From the NCBI GenBank assembly GCA_024682555.1, contig JAIKZD010000022.1:1-64000 (forward strand): a stretch of 64,000 bases of DNA, in the 5' to 3' direction. The stretch is from Lachnospiraceae bacterium. Its GTDB lineage: Bacteria > Bacillota > Clostridia > Lachnospirales > Lachnospiraceae. The notes under the pieces were generated by a model. It did not search any database, was not told the origin of the DNA, and saw only the letters and a list, made by a program, of their open reading frames with translations. Shown piece after piece: positions 53,398 through 62,206 of the stretch; position 1 is the stretch's first letter, and every line of letters begins with the position of its first letter. The translations under genes were made by a program, and so were the position numbers.

Positions 53398-54444
53398 TCA
53401 GTGGAAACAGCTCTCATAATCATATTCTACCGCAAAGTTATACATATCAAGTAGTGTATCATAATATGTGTCCATTGTAACCTCATGATCTCCGTTTTTC
53501 ATGGCTTCATACATACGGTAATTTACGCCCTGGTCATAATGGGAATAATCCCTGTAATGATCGAGATCGCAGATTATCTCATAATCATCCTGAAAATAGA
53601 ATATCCTCACGTTCGGATATTTGAGAAGACCCTCATAGAGCCTGGACAGACCGCAGATCTCGGCGGTGAGATTACCGCCTAAGGATACCACATCCCAGAA
53701 CAGTATACTGTATGGCGGTGCATACATATAAAAGGTCACATCCGGCCTTTCTTCGATATATTTGGAAAGGTCTCCGATAAGGGTATCTATCCTTTCAAAA
53801 TAATAATCATACTCTTTCTCGGGAAGGGGTTCCAGCCTTCTGGTAGCCATGTAATCGGCTCTGGCTATGTATTTTGAATACTGGTAACGGTCCGCCCATA
53901 CATAGGCATTGTCATCGGAATGTCCTTCCGTTTCATTAAGGATCAGAAATCTGGGCAGATAGTTGAACACCACCGATTTGTTTAAAAGATAATAGATATC
54001 CTCAATCCCCGGTTCTTTAATGAAATATTCGGGAATCGTTAAGGGATCCATCTCCTTGTTGTCTTCAAAAAGATAATTATCCAGGGAAAAAACTATGGAT
54101 TTAAGCTTTTTATTTTTCACCATCTCGTCAAAAACCGGCAGATAATCGCTCTGATGGGCACCCTGAAGGGGAAGCTTTACGCAGGAATCGCCGAAATGTC
54201 CGTCCTCAAACCATGAATCCACGAAATTTTCGGACATGGATGATCCAAGGAGGGCCACCTCATAATCCATGTTTCTGGCAAGTCCGATCACCGCGGATCT
54301 TTCATCGGTCTCAACCGCGGCAAGGGAAAAGAAGGGCTTATGGTATCTTATGAAGGGATCGATGATGATCACGGTCACCGAGATGAGAACCAGGATAATG
54401 AGCGTATATATGATCGTCTTTTTTACATATTCTCTGTCTGTCAT
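53398..54444 (-). CDS. Membrane-anchored SGNH-like protein (MBOAT partner)
   Basis: Predicted 348-residue protein with one N-terminal helix (about 10-28) and an extracellular domain. ALLGSSMSENF carries the Ser block (GSSMS), and the late DYSHYDQGVNYRMYEA has the Asp-x-x-His block. It follows the MBOAT gene by 31 bp, the third such pair in 20 kb. It probably takes an acyl group from MBOAT to a glycan. DYSHY in place of DGxHL makes it a distinct subfamily from the one at 35504. Confidence 0.75.
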   Translation of the reverse strand: MTDREYVKKTIIYTLIILVLISVTVIIIDPFIRYHKPFFSLAAVETDERSAVIGLARNMDYEVALLGSSMSENFVDSWFEDGHFGDSCVKLPLQGAHQSDYLPVFDEMVKNKKLKSIVFSLDNYLFEDNKEMDPLTIPEYFIKEPGIEDIYYLLNKSVVFNYLPRFLILNETEGHSDDNAYVWADRYQYSKYIARADYMATRRLEPLPEKEYDYYFERIDTLIGDLSKYIEERPDVTFYMYAPPYSILFWDVVSLGGNLTAEICGLSRLYEGLLKYPNVRIFYFQDDYEIICDLDHYRDYSHYDQGVNYRMYEAMKNGDHEVTMDTYYDTLLDMYNFAVEYDYESCFH

Positions 54445-54475
54445 GGCTTTGTTATCTGTTATGGCTTTGTTTTCT

Positions 54476-55996
54476 TTAAAAGTTTGTATACAGGAAGGTC
54501 GTCACCTCAGAGAGGGATAAAACCGACCACACAAGCAGGATTACGGTCACCGTCAGGTATTTCCGTGATGGCTTAAAGGTCTGTGCCCGCTCCCCGGCAT
54601 TTTTCATTTTTACCGAGGCTGTCAGCGCAAATAACAGGGGCAGCAGAATGATGATGAAGCCCGTGACGGTGGTGGGATTTGCGGGATTATGCTTTGCAAG
54701 GATCCACTGGAACAGCTCACCTTCAACGGGAAGTGCGGATACCACAAAAGCAGGGACTATGGGTTTGAATTCAAAGGAGAACAGCCGCCTGAACACCTCT
54801 ATCGCGCTTTCTACGGAATCAGCCCTGAAGAAGACCCAGGTAAGACTGACAAAAGTATAGGTAAGGATGAATCTGACTGCTTTCGGCAGTTTTTCCGTGA
54901 TCCCGCTTAAGGCCTTGCTGAGACACATTCCCAGACCATGGATCGCACCCCACAGCACAAAGGTATAATTTGCGCCATGCCAGATACCGCTCAGGAAAAA
55001 AATGATGAATATGTTCAGATAGGTCCGGAAGGTTCCCTTTCTTGACCCGCCAAGGGGAAAATACACATATTCCCTGAAAAATCTCGTTAGGGTGATATGC
55101 CATCTCTTCCAGAAATCATTGATGGAAAGTGCTCTGTAGGGAGAATTGAAATTCACGGGAAGATCGATGTTTATCATCAGACATATCCCCGAAGCCATGT
55201 CGCAGAATCCCGAGAAATCAAAGTACAGCTGCATGGAATAGGCTAAGATGACTATCAGGGCCAAGGGCGTATCCAGAAGATCGATATGCTCATAACCGAA
55301 ATCCGCGATCAGAGCCATATTATCCGCGATCAGTACTTTCTTTGCCAGACCAAAGGAAAACATCATCAGTCCTTTTGAGATATTGCCGTAATCCGCAGTC
55401 TTTTTTAGCTTATCGTTAAACTGGGGTATAATCTCCCTTGCAAAGGCTATGGGACCGACGGACACCTTGGGAAAAAAGCTTACAAAAAGAGCATAATCAA
55501 GGAAACTGTAACGAGTGACGGGGTCTTTTATCTTATCCGGGGTAAAAGAGGTTTCACCTGGCTTCCCCGCTCTGTAGCTGTCCACAAGATAGCTTATCTG
55601 GGAGAAGGTAAAGAAGCTTATGCCAAGAGGGAAAATAAGATTTTCAACCTTAAAGGAGCTTCCCGACAGGGAATTGATGATATCCGCAAGAAACCCCGTA
55701 TATTTAAACCATATTAAAAGTGCGAGGTTTGCGGCAACCGAAAGGCCAAGGACAAGCTTCTTAAGCGGAAGCTTCATATTTATGCAGAAAACATACTCCG
55801 CTATCACGTAATTGACTGCTATGCTTCCCAGAAGAACAAAAACATTCTGAAAATCCGTATAACAATAAAACCACAGGGACATCATAAGAAGAAAAACTTT
55901 TCCGAGGGTATGATGTCCCGTTTTATTGATCAGGTGATATATGATCACTGTCAGCGGAAGAAACAGCAATACGAAAATATAGGAATTGAACAGCAT
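54476..55996 (-). CDS. MBOAT family O-acyltransferase
   Basis: Predicted 506-residue membrane enzyme. WKRWHITLTRFFREYVYFPLGGSRKG and FLSGIWHGANYTFVLWGAIHG (catalytic His) are intact, and FPKVSVGPIAFAREI is the conserved loop. About twelve helices. It lies 13 bp after the LUD gene and ahead of its SGNH partner. No carrier protein gene is near, so acyl-CoA is the likely donor. Confidence 0.9.
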   Translation of the reverse strand: MLFNSYIFVLLFLPLTVIIYHLINKTGHHTLGKVFLLMMSLWFYCYTDFQNVFVLLGSIAVNYVIAEYVFCINMKLPLKKLVLGLSVAANLALLIWFKYTGFLADIINSLSGSSFKVENLIFPLGISFFTFSQISYLVDSYRAGKPGETSFTPDKIKDPVTRYSFLDYALFVSFFPKVSVGPIAFAREIIPQFNDKLKKTADYGNISKGLMMFSFGLAKKVLIADNMALIADFGYEHIDLLDTPLALIVILAYSMQLYFDFSGFCDMASGICLMINIDLPVNFNSPYRALSINDFWKRWHITLTRFFREYVYFPLGGSRKGTFRTYLNIFIIFFLSGIWHGANYTFVLWGAIHGLGMCLSKALSGITEKLPKAVRFILTYTFVSLTWVFFRADSVESAIEVFRRLFSFEFKPIVPAFVVSALPVEGELFQWILAKHNPANPTTVTGFIIILLPLLFALTASVKMKNAGERAQTFKPSRKYLTVTVILLVWSVLSLSEVTTFLYTNF

Positions 55997-56009
55997 GGCT
56001 TATCCCTTA

Positions 56010-56639
56010 TCAGAATCCCAGTGGCTCTCCCACAAGGATCACATGGATACGATCCTTATGCTTGGAATATCTTGTTATCATAAACTGGCAACATATGGTA
56101 TCCGGAGTTTTGCAGTCCATGCAGGAGCCTGTTTTCGAACAGGGCGTATTAAGATTGAAGCGCTGGGCATTTATGGGAGCCGCAACATTTCTTGCCCTCT
56201 TCATGGCTCCGTCAACGTCATCACACACCTTATTCATGCTGACTATAAAAATGACCTTTTTGGGTCCATAGGCTATGGCAGAAACACGGTTTGAGTTACC
56301 GTCTATGTTTACAAGCACCCCGTCCTCGGTCATGGCATTGGCACTTGCAAGAAATACATCCGCATCATAGGCCTTTAACATGGCTGCCCGCCTGTCCTCA
56401 TACTCATTCCTGTCTATGAAATCATAATCTCCGGCTTTGAGAGCATCCACCAGGCCGATCTCAATTGCGCTCATACAACCGCCCATGGTAACGCTGCTTT
56501 TTTCAGGGATCAGACTGAGGGCGATCTTTTTTGCTTCCTCCGCATTTTCAGCGTAATAACCCGTCATGTTCCTTGACTCTAAGCCCTTAATGATCTTATC
56601 CTTCAGTTTCTCGTTCCTTATGGTTATGTTTTCGTTCAT
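56010..56639 (-). CDS. LUD domain protein (LutC/YkgG-like)
   Basis: Predicted 209-residue protein. VTMGGCMSAIEIGLVDAL and ASANAMTEDGVLVNIDGNSNRVSAIAYGPKKVIFI are typical of LUD proteins, including those in lactate oxidation. A C-terminal cysteine group (CSKTGSCMDCKTPDTICC) could bind a metal or iron-sulfur cluster and is common in the stand-alone clostridial type. No LutA/LutB partner is here. It shares a transcript with the MBOAT gene by spacing, but a functional link is doubtful. Confidence 0.88.
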   Translation of the reverse strand: MNENITIRNEKLKDKIIKGLESRNMTGYYAENAEEAKKIALSLIPEKSSVTMGGCMSAIEIGLVDALKAGDYDFIDRNEYEDRRAAMLKAYDADVFLASANAMTEDGVLVNIDGNSNRVSAIAYGPKKVIFIVSMNKVCDDVDGAMKRARNVAAPINAQRFNLNTPCSKTGSCMDCKTPDTICCQFMITRYSKHKDRIHVILVGEPLGF

Positions 56640-56668
56640 GTTAGCCTCCCTGATACTCCTGATACCTT

Positions 56669-56701
56669 AAAAGGGTTTGACGGGAATCTCCCGTCAAACC
56701 C
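56669..56701 (-). terminator. Terminator after isomerase gene
   Basis: A 13-bp perfect inverted repeat (GGGTTTGACGGGA and complement, 3-base loop) is followed on the minus strand by TTTTAAGG. It ends the isomerase transcript. Confidence 0.85.
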
Positions 56702-56733
56702 CCGGTTTTTATGTAATATTACTGCATTATGCC

Positions 56734-58221
56734 TTACTTGAAGGGATTCTCTGTCTTGTACAGAGTTCCTGCAGGCTGATTATATCCGATCTCGCATACA
56801 TCAACACCGATGTACTTGAATACCTCGAAGAGTTCCTTTCCGACATGCTTGAAGGCAACAGCTCCGTGATGAGGGAAGCCCTTCTCGATCAGAACGTGAC
56901 GATAGAACCTGCCCATCTCGGGGATGGCGAATACACCGATGCCGCCGAAGGATCTTGTAGCAACTGGAAGTACCTCACCCTCTGCAACATAAGCTCTTAA
57001 GATATTGTCCGCAGTGCTCTGTAAGCGGTAGAAGGTGATGGGTCCGGGAGCGATGTCGCCCTCGAGGGTTCCGTTGGTAACCTCTATAGGAAGGCTTCTT
57101 GCCATGATGGCCTGATGCTGCATCGAGCAGGATGAAAGCTTCTTGGAGCAGGTATTTCCGCAATGGAAGCCCATGAAAGTATCGGTATGCTTGTAATCGA
57201 ACTTACCCTTTATGGACTCCTCAAACATGATCTTGGGAACGGAATTGTTGATATCAAGAAGAGTAACGATATCATCACTTACGCACTCACCGATGAACTC
57301 GCTCAGACATCCGTAGATATCAACTTCGCAGGATACGGGAATGCCTCTTCCGGTAAGACGGCTGTTTACATAGCAGGGAACAAATCCGAACTGGGTCTGG
57401 AATGCAGGCCAACACTTTCCGGCTATTGCAACATACTTTCTGTAACCCTTGTGAGCCTCAACCCAGTCAAGAAGAGTAAGCTCGTACTGTGCAAGCTTGG
57501 GAAGGATCTGGGGCTTGTTGTTTCCGCCGCCCAGCTCTTTTTCCATATCCTTGACAACATCGGGGATCCTGGGATCATCGGCATGCTTGTTGAAAGCTTC
57601 GAAAAGGTCAAGCTCCGAGTTCTCTTCTATTTCAATGCCAAGATTGTAAAGCTGCTTGATGGGAGCATTGCAGGCAAGGAAGTTAAGAGGTCTGGGACCG
57701 AAAGATATGATCTTTAATTCGCTTAATGCTATAACAGCCTTTGCGATGGGTATGAAATCATGGATCATTACGGCAAGATCCTCGGCATCTCCTACGGGAT
57801 ACTCGGGGATATAAGCGCCTACGTTACGAAGCTTTAAGTTATAGCTTGCATTGAGCATTCCGCAGTATGCATCTCCGCGTCCTGCTGCCGTAACCGAATT
57901 GTAATCCTCCTCCGCTGCCGCAACGAACATCTTGGGTCCGCAGAAGTGCTTTGCAAGAAGTGTCTCCGAGATCTCGGGACCGAAGTTTCCGAGGTAAACG
58001 CATAACGCATTACAGCCGGCCTTTTTGATATCTTCAAGAGCCTGAACCATGTGTATCTCGCTCTCTACGATACAGATGGGGCACTCATAGATGTCAGCTG
58101 CATCAAAACTCTTTTCGTAAGCAGCTACCAGAGCCTTTCTTCTGTTTACTGACAGTTCCTCGGGGAAACAGTCTCTTGATACCGCAACGATACCAATCTT
58201 AACTTTTGGTGTGTTTTCCGT
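56734..58221 (-). CDS. L-fucose isomerase-like protein with apparent ACG start
   Basis: Predicted 495-residue isomerase of the fucose/arabinose family (COG2407). The first ATG (58050) would begin inside a Rossmann-like domain; upstream in-frame sequence encodes KVKIGIVAVSRDCFPEELSV and continues without stop. The only start placed correctly is ACG at 58219-58221, seven bases after AGGAGG, giving (M)ENTPKVKIG. Later features include YLGNFGPE, PCYVNSRLTGRGIPVSCEVD and MGFHCGNT. It has its own promoter but lies next to a xylulokinase gene, so its product sugar may be xylulose; the substrate remains open. Confidence 0.8.
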   Translation of the reverse strand, partial: TENTPKVKIGIVAVSRDCFPEELSVNRRKALVAAYEKSFDAADIYECPICIVESEIHMVQALEDIKKAGCNALCVYLGNFGPEISETLLAKHFCGPKMFVAAAEEDYNSVTAAGRGDAYCGMLNASYNLKLRNVGAYIPEYPVGDAEDLAVMIHDFIPIAKAVIALSELKIISFGPRPLNFLACNAPIKQLYNLGIEIEENSELDLFEAFNKHADDPRIPDVVKDMEKELGGGNNKPQILPKLAQYELTLLDWVEAHKGYRKYVAIAGKCWPAFQTQFGFVPCYVNSRLTGRGIPVSCEVDIYGCLSEFIGECVSDDIVTLLDINNSVPKIMFEESIKGKFDYKHTDTFMGFHCGNTCSKKLSSCSMQHQAIMARSLPIEVTNGTLEGDIAPGPITFYRLQSTADNILRAYVAEGEVLPVATRSFGGIGVFAIPEMGRFYRHVLIEKGFPHHGAVAFKHVGKELFEVFKYIGVDVCEIGYNQPAGTLYKTENPFK

Positions 58222-58292
58222 TGTAAACCCTCCTGATAATGTATATTTACTGTTTTTAAGTACCCTTTATTTACACTCAGACACCACTGAAA

Positions 58293-58321
58293 ATTATATC
58301 ATTTATTCAATTTGTAGTAAA
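58293..58321 (-). promoter_or_regulatory. Promoter of isomerase gene
   Basis: On the minus strand TTTACT (58316-58321) and an extended -10 TGATATAAT (TATAAT at 58293-58298) are 17 bp apart. The leader is about 65 nt to the ACG at 58221, which supports translation beginning there and not at 58050. Confidence 0.65.
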
Positions 58322-58409
58322 TCCTGAGCATATCGAAATTTTACGGGTTTTGTCCGATTTTTTATCCCGATGGGGAAAAAGCCGTCCGGGGTTTTCTGTT
58401 ATCATTCCC

Positions 58410-59867
58410 TTAATATAAAGGCTTAACCGTGGGATAAAGCTTCTTAAAGTGCTGATAGCGCTCCTCGTACTTTGCGGTAAGATCCCTGTCGGGCTTTACC
58501 ACATCAACCACCTTTACAAGCCTGTCCGCCGCTTCCTCAACGGATGCGTACTCACCGCAGCCCACGGCCGCAAGGATGGCACCGCCGTATCCGGGACCCT
58601 CTTCCGACTCGATGACCTCAACATCGATCCCGAGAACATTGGCCATGATCTTCTTCCAGAGCGGGCTCTTTGCACCGCCTCCGCAGATCTTGGTTGAACT
58701 TATGTTTATTCCCTGAGCCTTTGCCACCTCAAAGGAATCCCTGATACCGAAGGCAACACCCTCAAGTACCGCAAGGGTCATATCCGCTCTCGTTGTATCC
58801 ATTGACATACCGATGAACATTGCTCTTGCATCGGGGTTGTTATGGGGTGATCTTTCTCCCATCAGATAGGGAAGGAAGTAAACATTGTTCTCTCCGAGCT
58901 TACCGATCTTCTCCTGCTCTTTTGCATATTCGTCGGTACCGATGATATCTTCCATCCACCACTTGTTGCAGGAAGCCGCCGAAAGCATGCAGCCCATGAG
59001 ATGATAATGCCCGTCCGCATGTGCAAAGGCATGGAGCGCATTCATATCATCAACACAGAAGTTCTTGCTGGAGATAAAGATTGTACCCGAGGTTCCCAGG
59101 GAGATATTGCATCTTCCGTCTCCGACCGTTCCTGTACCGATGGCTGCAGCCGCATTGTCGCCTGCGCCTGCGATAACCTTTACATTCTCGTTAAAGCCAA
59201 GCTCCGCTGCCACATCCTTGTTGATGGTTCCCACAACTTCATAGCTTTCGAATATCTTTGCAAGCTGCTCTTCCTTAACGGAGCAGATCTCCATCATTTC
59301 CTTAGACCAGCACTTGTTCTTTACGTCAAACAGGAGCATTCCCGAGGCATCGGAAACATCCGTGCAGTGCACTCCCGAGAGCTTATAGGCTATATAGTCC
59401 TTGGGAAGCATTATCTTTGCTATCTTTGCAAAATTATCAGGCTCATTTTCCTTCATCCACAGGATCTTAGGTGCCGTAAATCCCGCAAATGCGATATTTG
59501 CGGTGTATTCCGAAAGCTTGTCCTTTCCGATGACGGTGTTAAGATAGTCCGTCTCTTTTCCGGTCCTTCCGTCATTCCAGAGAATAGCCGGTCTGATAAC
59601 ATTATCGTCCCTGTCAAGCACCACAAGTCCGTGCATCTGGCCTCCAAAGCTTATGCCTGCTATCTGACTCTTATCGCATTTCTCCGTAAGCTCCTTAAGA
59701 CCTTCAACCGTCTGTTTCCACCAGTCGGCAGGCTCCTGTTCTGACCAGCCGGGATGAGGGAAGCTTAAGGGATATTCCTTTGAGACGATGTTTTCAATCT
59801 TTCCGTCTCCGCTCATTAATAAGAGCTTTACTGCTGATGTTCCGAGATCGACTCCGATGTAATACAT
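58410..59867 (-). CDS. xylB: Xylulokinase
   Basis: Predicted 485-residue FGGY kinase phosphorylating D-xylulose. YIGVDLGTSAVKLLL (phosphate 1), GGQMHGLVVLD (the MHG substrate contact of XylB), ILWNDGRTGKE, GAGDNAAAAIGTG and CGGGAKSPLW (adenosine site) match the family; length is standard. AGGAGG seven bases from the ATG. It follows the GH3 gene by 46 bp and so is probably in the same transcript. Confidence 0.93.
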   Translation of the reverse strand: MYYIGVDLGTSAVKLLLMSGDGKIENIVSKEYPLSFPHPGWSEQEPADWWKQTVEGLKELTEKCDKSQIAGISFGGQMHGLVVLDRDDNVIRPAILWNDGRTGKETDYLNTVIGKDKLSEYTANIAFAGFTAPKILWMKENEPDNFAKIAKIMLPKDYIAYKLSGVHCTDVSDASGMLLFDVKNKCWSKEMMEICSVKEEQLAKIFESYEVVGTINKDVAAELGFNENVKVIAGAGDNAAAAIGTGTVGDGRCNISLGTSGTIFISSKNFCVDDMNALHAFAHADGHYHLMGCMLSAASCNKWWMEDIIGTDEYAKEQEKIGKLGENNVYFLPYLMGERSPHNNPDARAMFIGMSMDTTRADMTLAVLEGVAFGIRDSFEVAKAQGINISSTKICGGGAKSPLWKKIMANVLGIDVEVIESEEGPGYGGAILAAVGCGEYASVEEAADRLVKVVDVVKPDRDLTAKYEERYQHFKKLYPTVKPLY

Positions 59868-59913
59868 TCTGATTCCTCCTGCTGTTTTATTATTTTTTCC
59901 TGTTTATGCTTCA

Positions 59914-62061
59914 TTATAATGAGATCAGGATCTCAAAAGGCTTGTTTCCGGTAAGCTCCGCGGTCACGCTGTCAGGCTGGCCCGTACCGATAAACAGGGT
60001 AAAGCTCTTTGAATCAGCCACTGCCTTTCCCTCTTCGTTTATCTCATAGAAAGCCTTAAGCGGAACTGATACCGTCACATCCTTTGTTTCTCCGGCTTTT
60101 ACAAACACCCTCTTAAATCCGCAGAGACTGTGGTTCTTCGGGGCAAGAGCCGATCCGGTATCTTTGATATAGACCTGAATAACCTCTTCGGTATCATATT
60201 TTCCTTTGTTGGTCACCTGTGCCGTAATATCATACCATACGGAAGATACATCTTCATTACCGGAAAACGCCGCCTTGAGCCCTTCGATATCCCTAAACTC
60301 TGCCTTTTCCACACATACATCACCGTAGGTGAGTCCATAGCCGAAAGGATACTGGGCTTTTCCTTCCATATATCTGTAGGTCCTGCCCTTCATAGAATAA
60401 TCATCAAAATCGGGAAGCTCTTCCGTACTCTGATAAAAAGTCACCGGAAGCTTTCCCGAAGGAGATACCCTTCCGAAGATGATATCACAGAAGGCCTTTC
60501 CGCCTTCGGATCCCGGATACCAGGTCTGGATCACCGCCTTTACCGTATCGCTGTTCTTTGCGGCTGACAGATCCATTGCACTTCCCGTCATATTTGCGAG
60601 GATAACGGGCTTTCCTGCCTTTATAAGCGCATCGAGCAGGATCCTCTGGGATTCCGGCAGCAAAAGATCATTTTTGTCCCCGGATGCATAGCTGTTTCCG
60701 GTATCTCCCTCTTCACCCTCGAGATTCTCATCAAGTCCGAGACAGAGGATTACAACGTCGGAGTTTTCCGCAACCGTAAGTGCTTCGGCTATCCTGTCAT
60801 TTTCCATGCCGAGGTTTTCAACCCTGTCCTTGAACAGGTGGCAGCCTTCCGAATAATATACCCTGACATCACTTCCGTCGAATTCCTCCATTATGCTCTC
60901 GGCTATGGTGTGATATCTCTGTGCGGTTCCGTGATAATTGCCTATCAGGGCCACTCTGCTGTTGGCATTTGGTCCGATGACACCGATGCTCTTTATGCTG
61001 CTTTTGTCAAGAGGCAGTATTCCGTCATTTTTAAGGAGTACCATACCTTTTTTTGCGGCTTCCCGTGACATTTCGAGGTGTTCTTTTTTGGAAACCTCCG
61101 AATAAGGGATCTTATCATATTCGGATCCGTCAAACAGGCCCAGAAGATATCTGGTGGTAAAGAGCCTGATACAGGCCGTCTCGATCTGTTCCTTTGTGAC
61201 CTTCTTTTCATTATATGCCTGCATTATGCACAGATAGGTGCAGCCGCAGTTAACATCACAGCCCTTGGAAAGTGCAAGTGCCGCAGATTCTCTCGGATTG
61301 TTCGTAACCTTGTGATTCTCATGGAAATCCCTTATGGCCCAGCAGTCCGAAACATAATGACCTTCGAATCCCCAGTCCTTTCTGAGGATGTTTTCCATTA
61401 ATTCCGTATGGGCACAGCAGGGTTCTCCGTTTGTCCTGTTGTAGGCACCCATCACCGCCTCGACCTTTGCTTCCTTTACGCAGCTTTCAAAGGCAGGAAG
61501 ATAGGTCTCATACATGTCCTTTTTTGAAACCACGGCATCAAAATAATGCCTCTTGGCCTCGGGCCCCGAATGAACCGCAAAATGCTTGGCACAGGCCGCA
61601 GTCTTAAGGGTTTCTCCTTTTCCCTGCAGACCTTTTACATATGCCACTCCGAGCCTGGAGGTCAGATAAGGATCCTCTCCGTAGGTCTCATGTCCCCTGC
61701 CCCATCTGGGATCCCTGAAAATATTAACATTGGGGGACCACATTGTAAGTCCCTTGTATATGTCCCTGTCACCATGGGATGACTGGGCATTATACTTGGC
61801 TCTTGCCTCCGTTGATACGATATCTCCTATTTTTTCCATCATCTCATCATCAAAGGCCGCGGCCATGCCTATGGCCTGGGGAAATACCGTTGCGGTACCC
61901 GCCCTTGCGACACCGTGAAGTGCCTCATTCCACCAGTTGTAGGCGGGAATTCCCAGCCTGTCTATAGCCGGAGCATCATACCTTATCTGGGAGGCCATTT
62001 CTTCTATGGTCATCTTCGATACAAGGTCTTCTGCCTTTTTCCTTGCTTCTTCTCTTGTCAT
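59914..62061 (-). CDS. GH3 glycoside hydrolase (beta-xylosidase/beta-glucosidase)
   Basis: Predicted 715-residue enzyme with GH3 N-domain, C-domain and fibronectin-like domain. Asp239 in HYVSDCWAI is the nucleophile; KHFAVHSG (159-166) and GYAE-type WNEALHG (44-50) are substrate-binding. SDCWAI and the N-terminal NWWNEALHGVARAG are frequent in xylosidase-type GH3 proteins. There is no signal peptide, so it acts on imported oligosaccharides. Together with xylulokinase and the CE2-like esterase it suggests xylo-oligosaccharide use. Confidence 0.92.
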   Translation of the reverse strand: MTREEARKKAEDLVSKMTIEEMASQIRYDAPAIDRLGIPAYNWWNEALHGVARAGTATVFPQAIGMAAAFDDEMMEKIGDIVSTEARAKYNAQSSHGDRDIYKGLTMWSPNVNIFRDPRWGRGHETYGEDPYLTSRLGVAYVKGLQGKGETLKTAACAKHFAVHSGPEAKRHYFDAVVSKKDMYETYLPAFESCVKEAKVEAVMGAYNRTNGEPCCAHTELMENILRKDWGFEGHYVSDCWAIRDFHENHKVTNNPRESAALALSKGCDVNCGCTYLCIMQAYNEKKVTKEQIETACIRLFTTRYLLGLFDGSEYDKIPYSEVSKKEHLEMSREAAKKGMVLLKNDGILPLDKSSIKSIGVIGPNANSRVALIGNYHGTAQRYHTIAESIMEEFDGSDVRVYYSEGCHLFKDRVENLGMENDRIAEALTVAENSDVVILCLGLDENLEGEEGDTGNSYASGDKNDLLLPESQRILLDALIKAGKPVILANMTGSAMDLSAAKNSDTVKAVIQTWYPGSEGGKAFCDIIFGRVSPSGKLPVTFYQSTEELPDFDDYSMKGRTYRYMEGKAQYPFGYGLTYGDVCVEKAEFRDIEGLKAAFSGNEDVSSVWYDITAQVTNKGKYDTEEVIQVYIKDTGSALAPKNHSLCGFKRVFVKAGETKDVTVSVPLKAFYEINEEGKAVADSKSFTLFIGTGQPDSVTAELTGNKPFEILISL

Positions 62062-62120
62062 AATCCTTCTCCTTTTAAACTCTCAGTCATTAGGTCCTGC
62101 GAAAATAATTATACCAAAAA

Positions 62121-62138
62121 AATACCATTATTGGTATT
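62121..62138. promoter_or_regulatory. Operator-like inverted repeat between GH3 and esterase
   Basis: AATACCA-TTAT-TGGTATT has 7-bp perfect arms and a third ATACCA half-site at 62111-62116. A TATAAT-type box on the minus strand (TATAAT within 62105-62112) for the GH3 gene adjoins it, so it may control both divergent genes. Confidence 0.45.
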
Positions 62139-62206
62139 ATGTTCAATGGCTGATAAACTTCTGAAAAACTTCGGCCGGTCAGATCCCATGAAAGGAAACT
62201 ACATAT

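Noticed and set aside
59001..59744. 247-codon open frame on the + strand opposite xylulokinase
   Set aside because: Antisense to a complete kinase gene with all FGGY motifs; no ribosome site.
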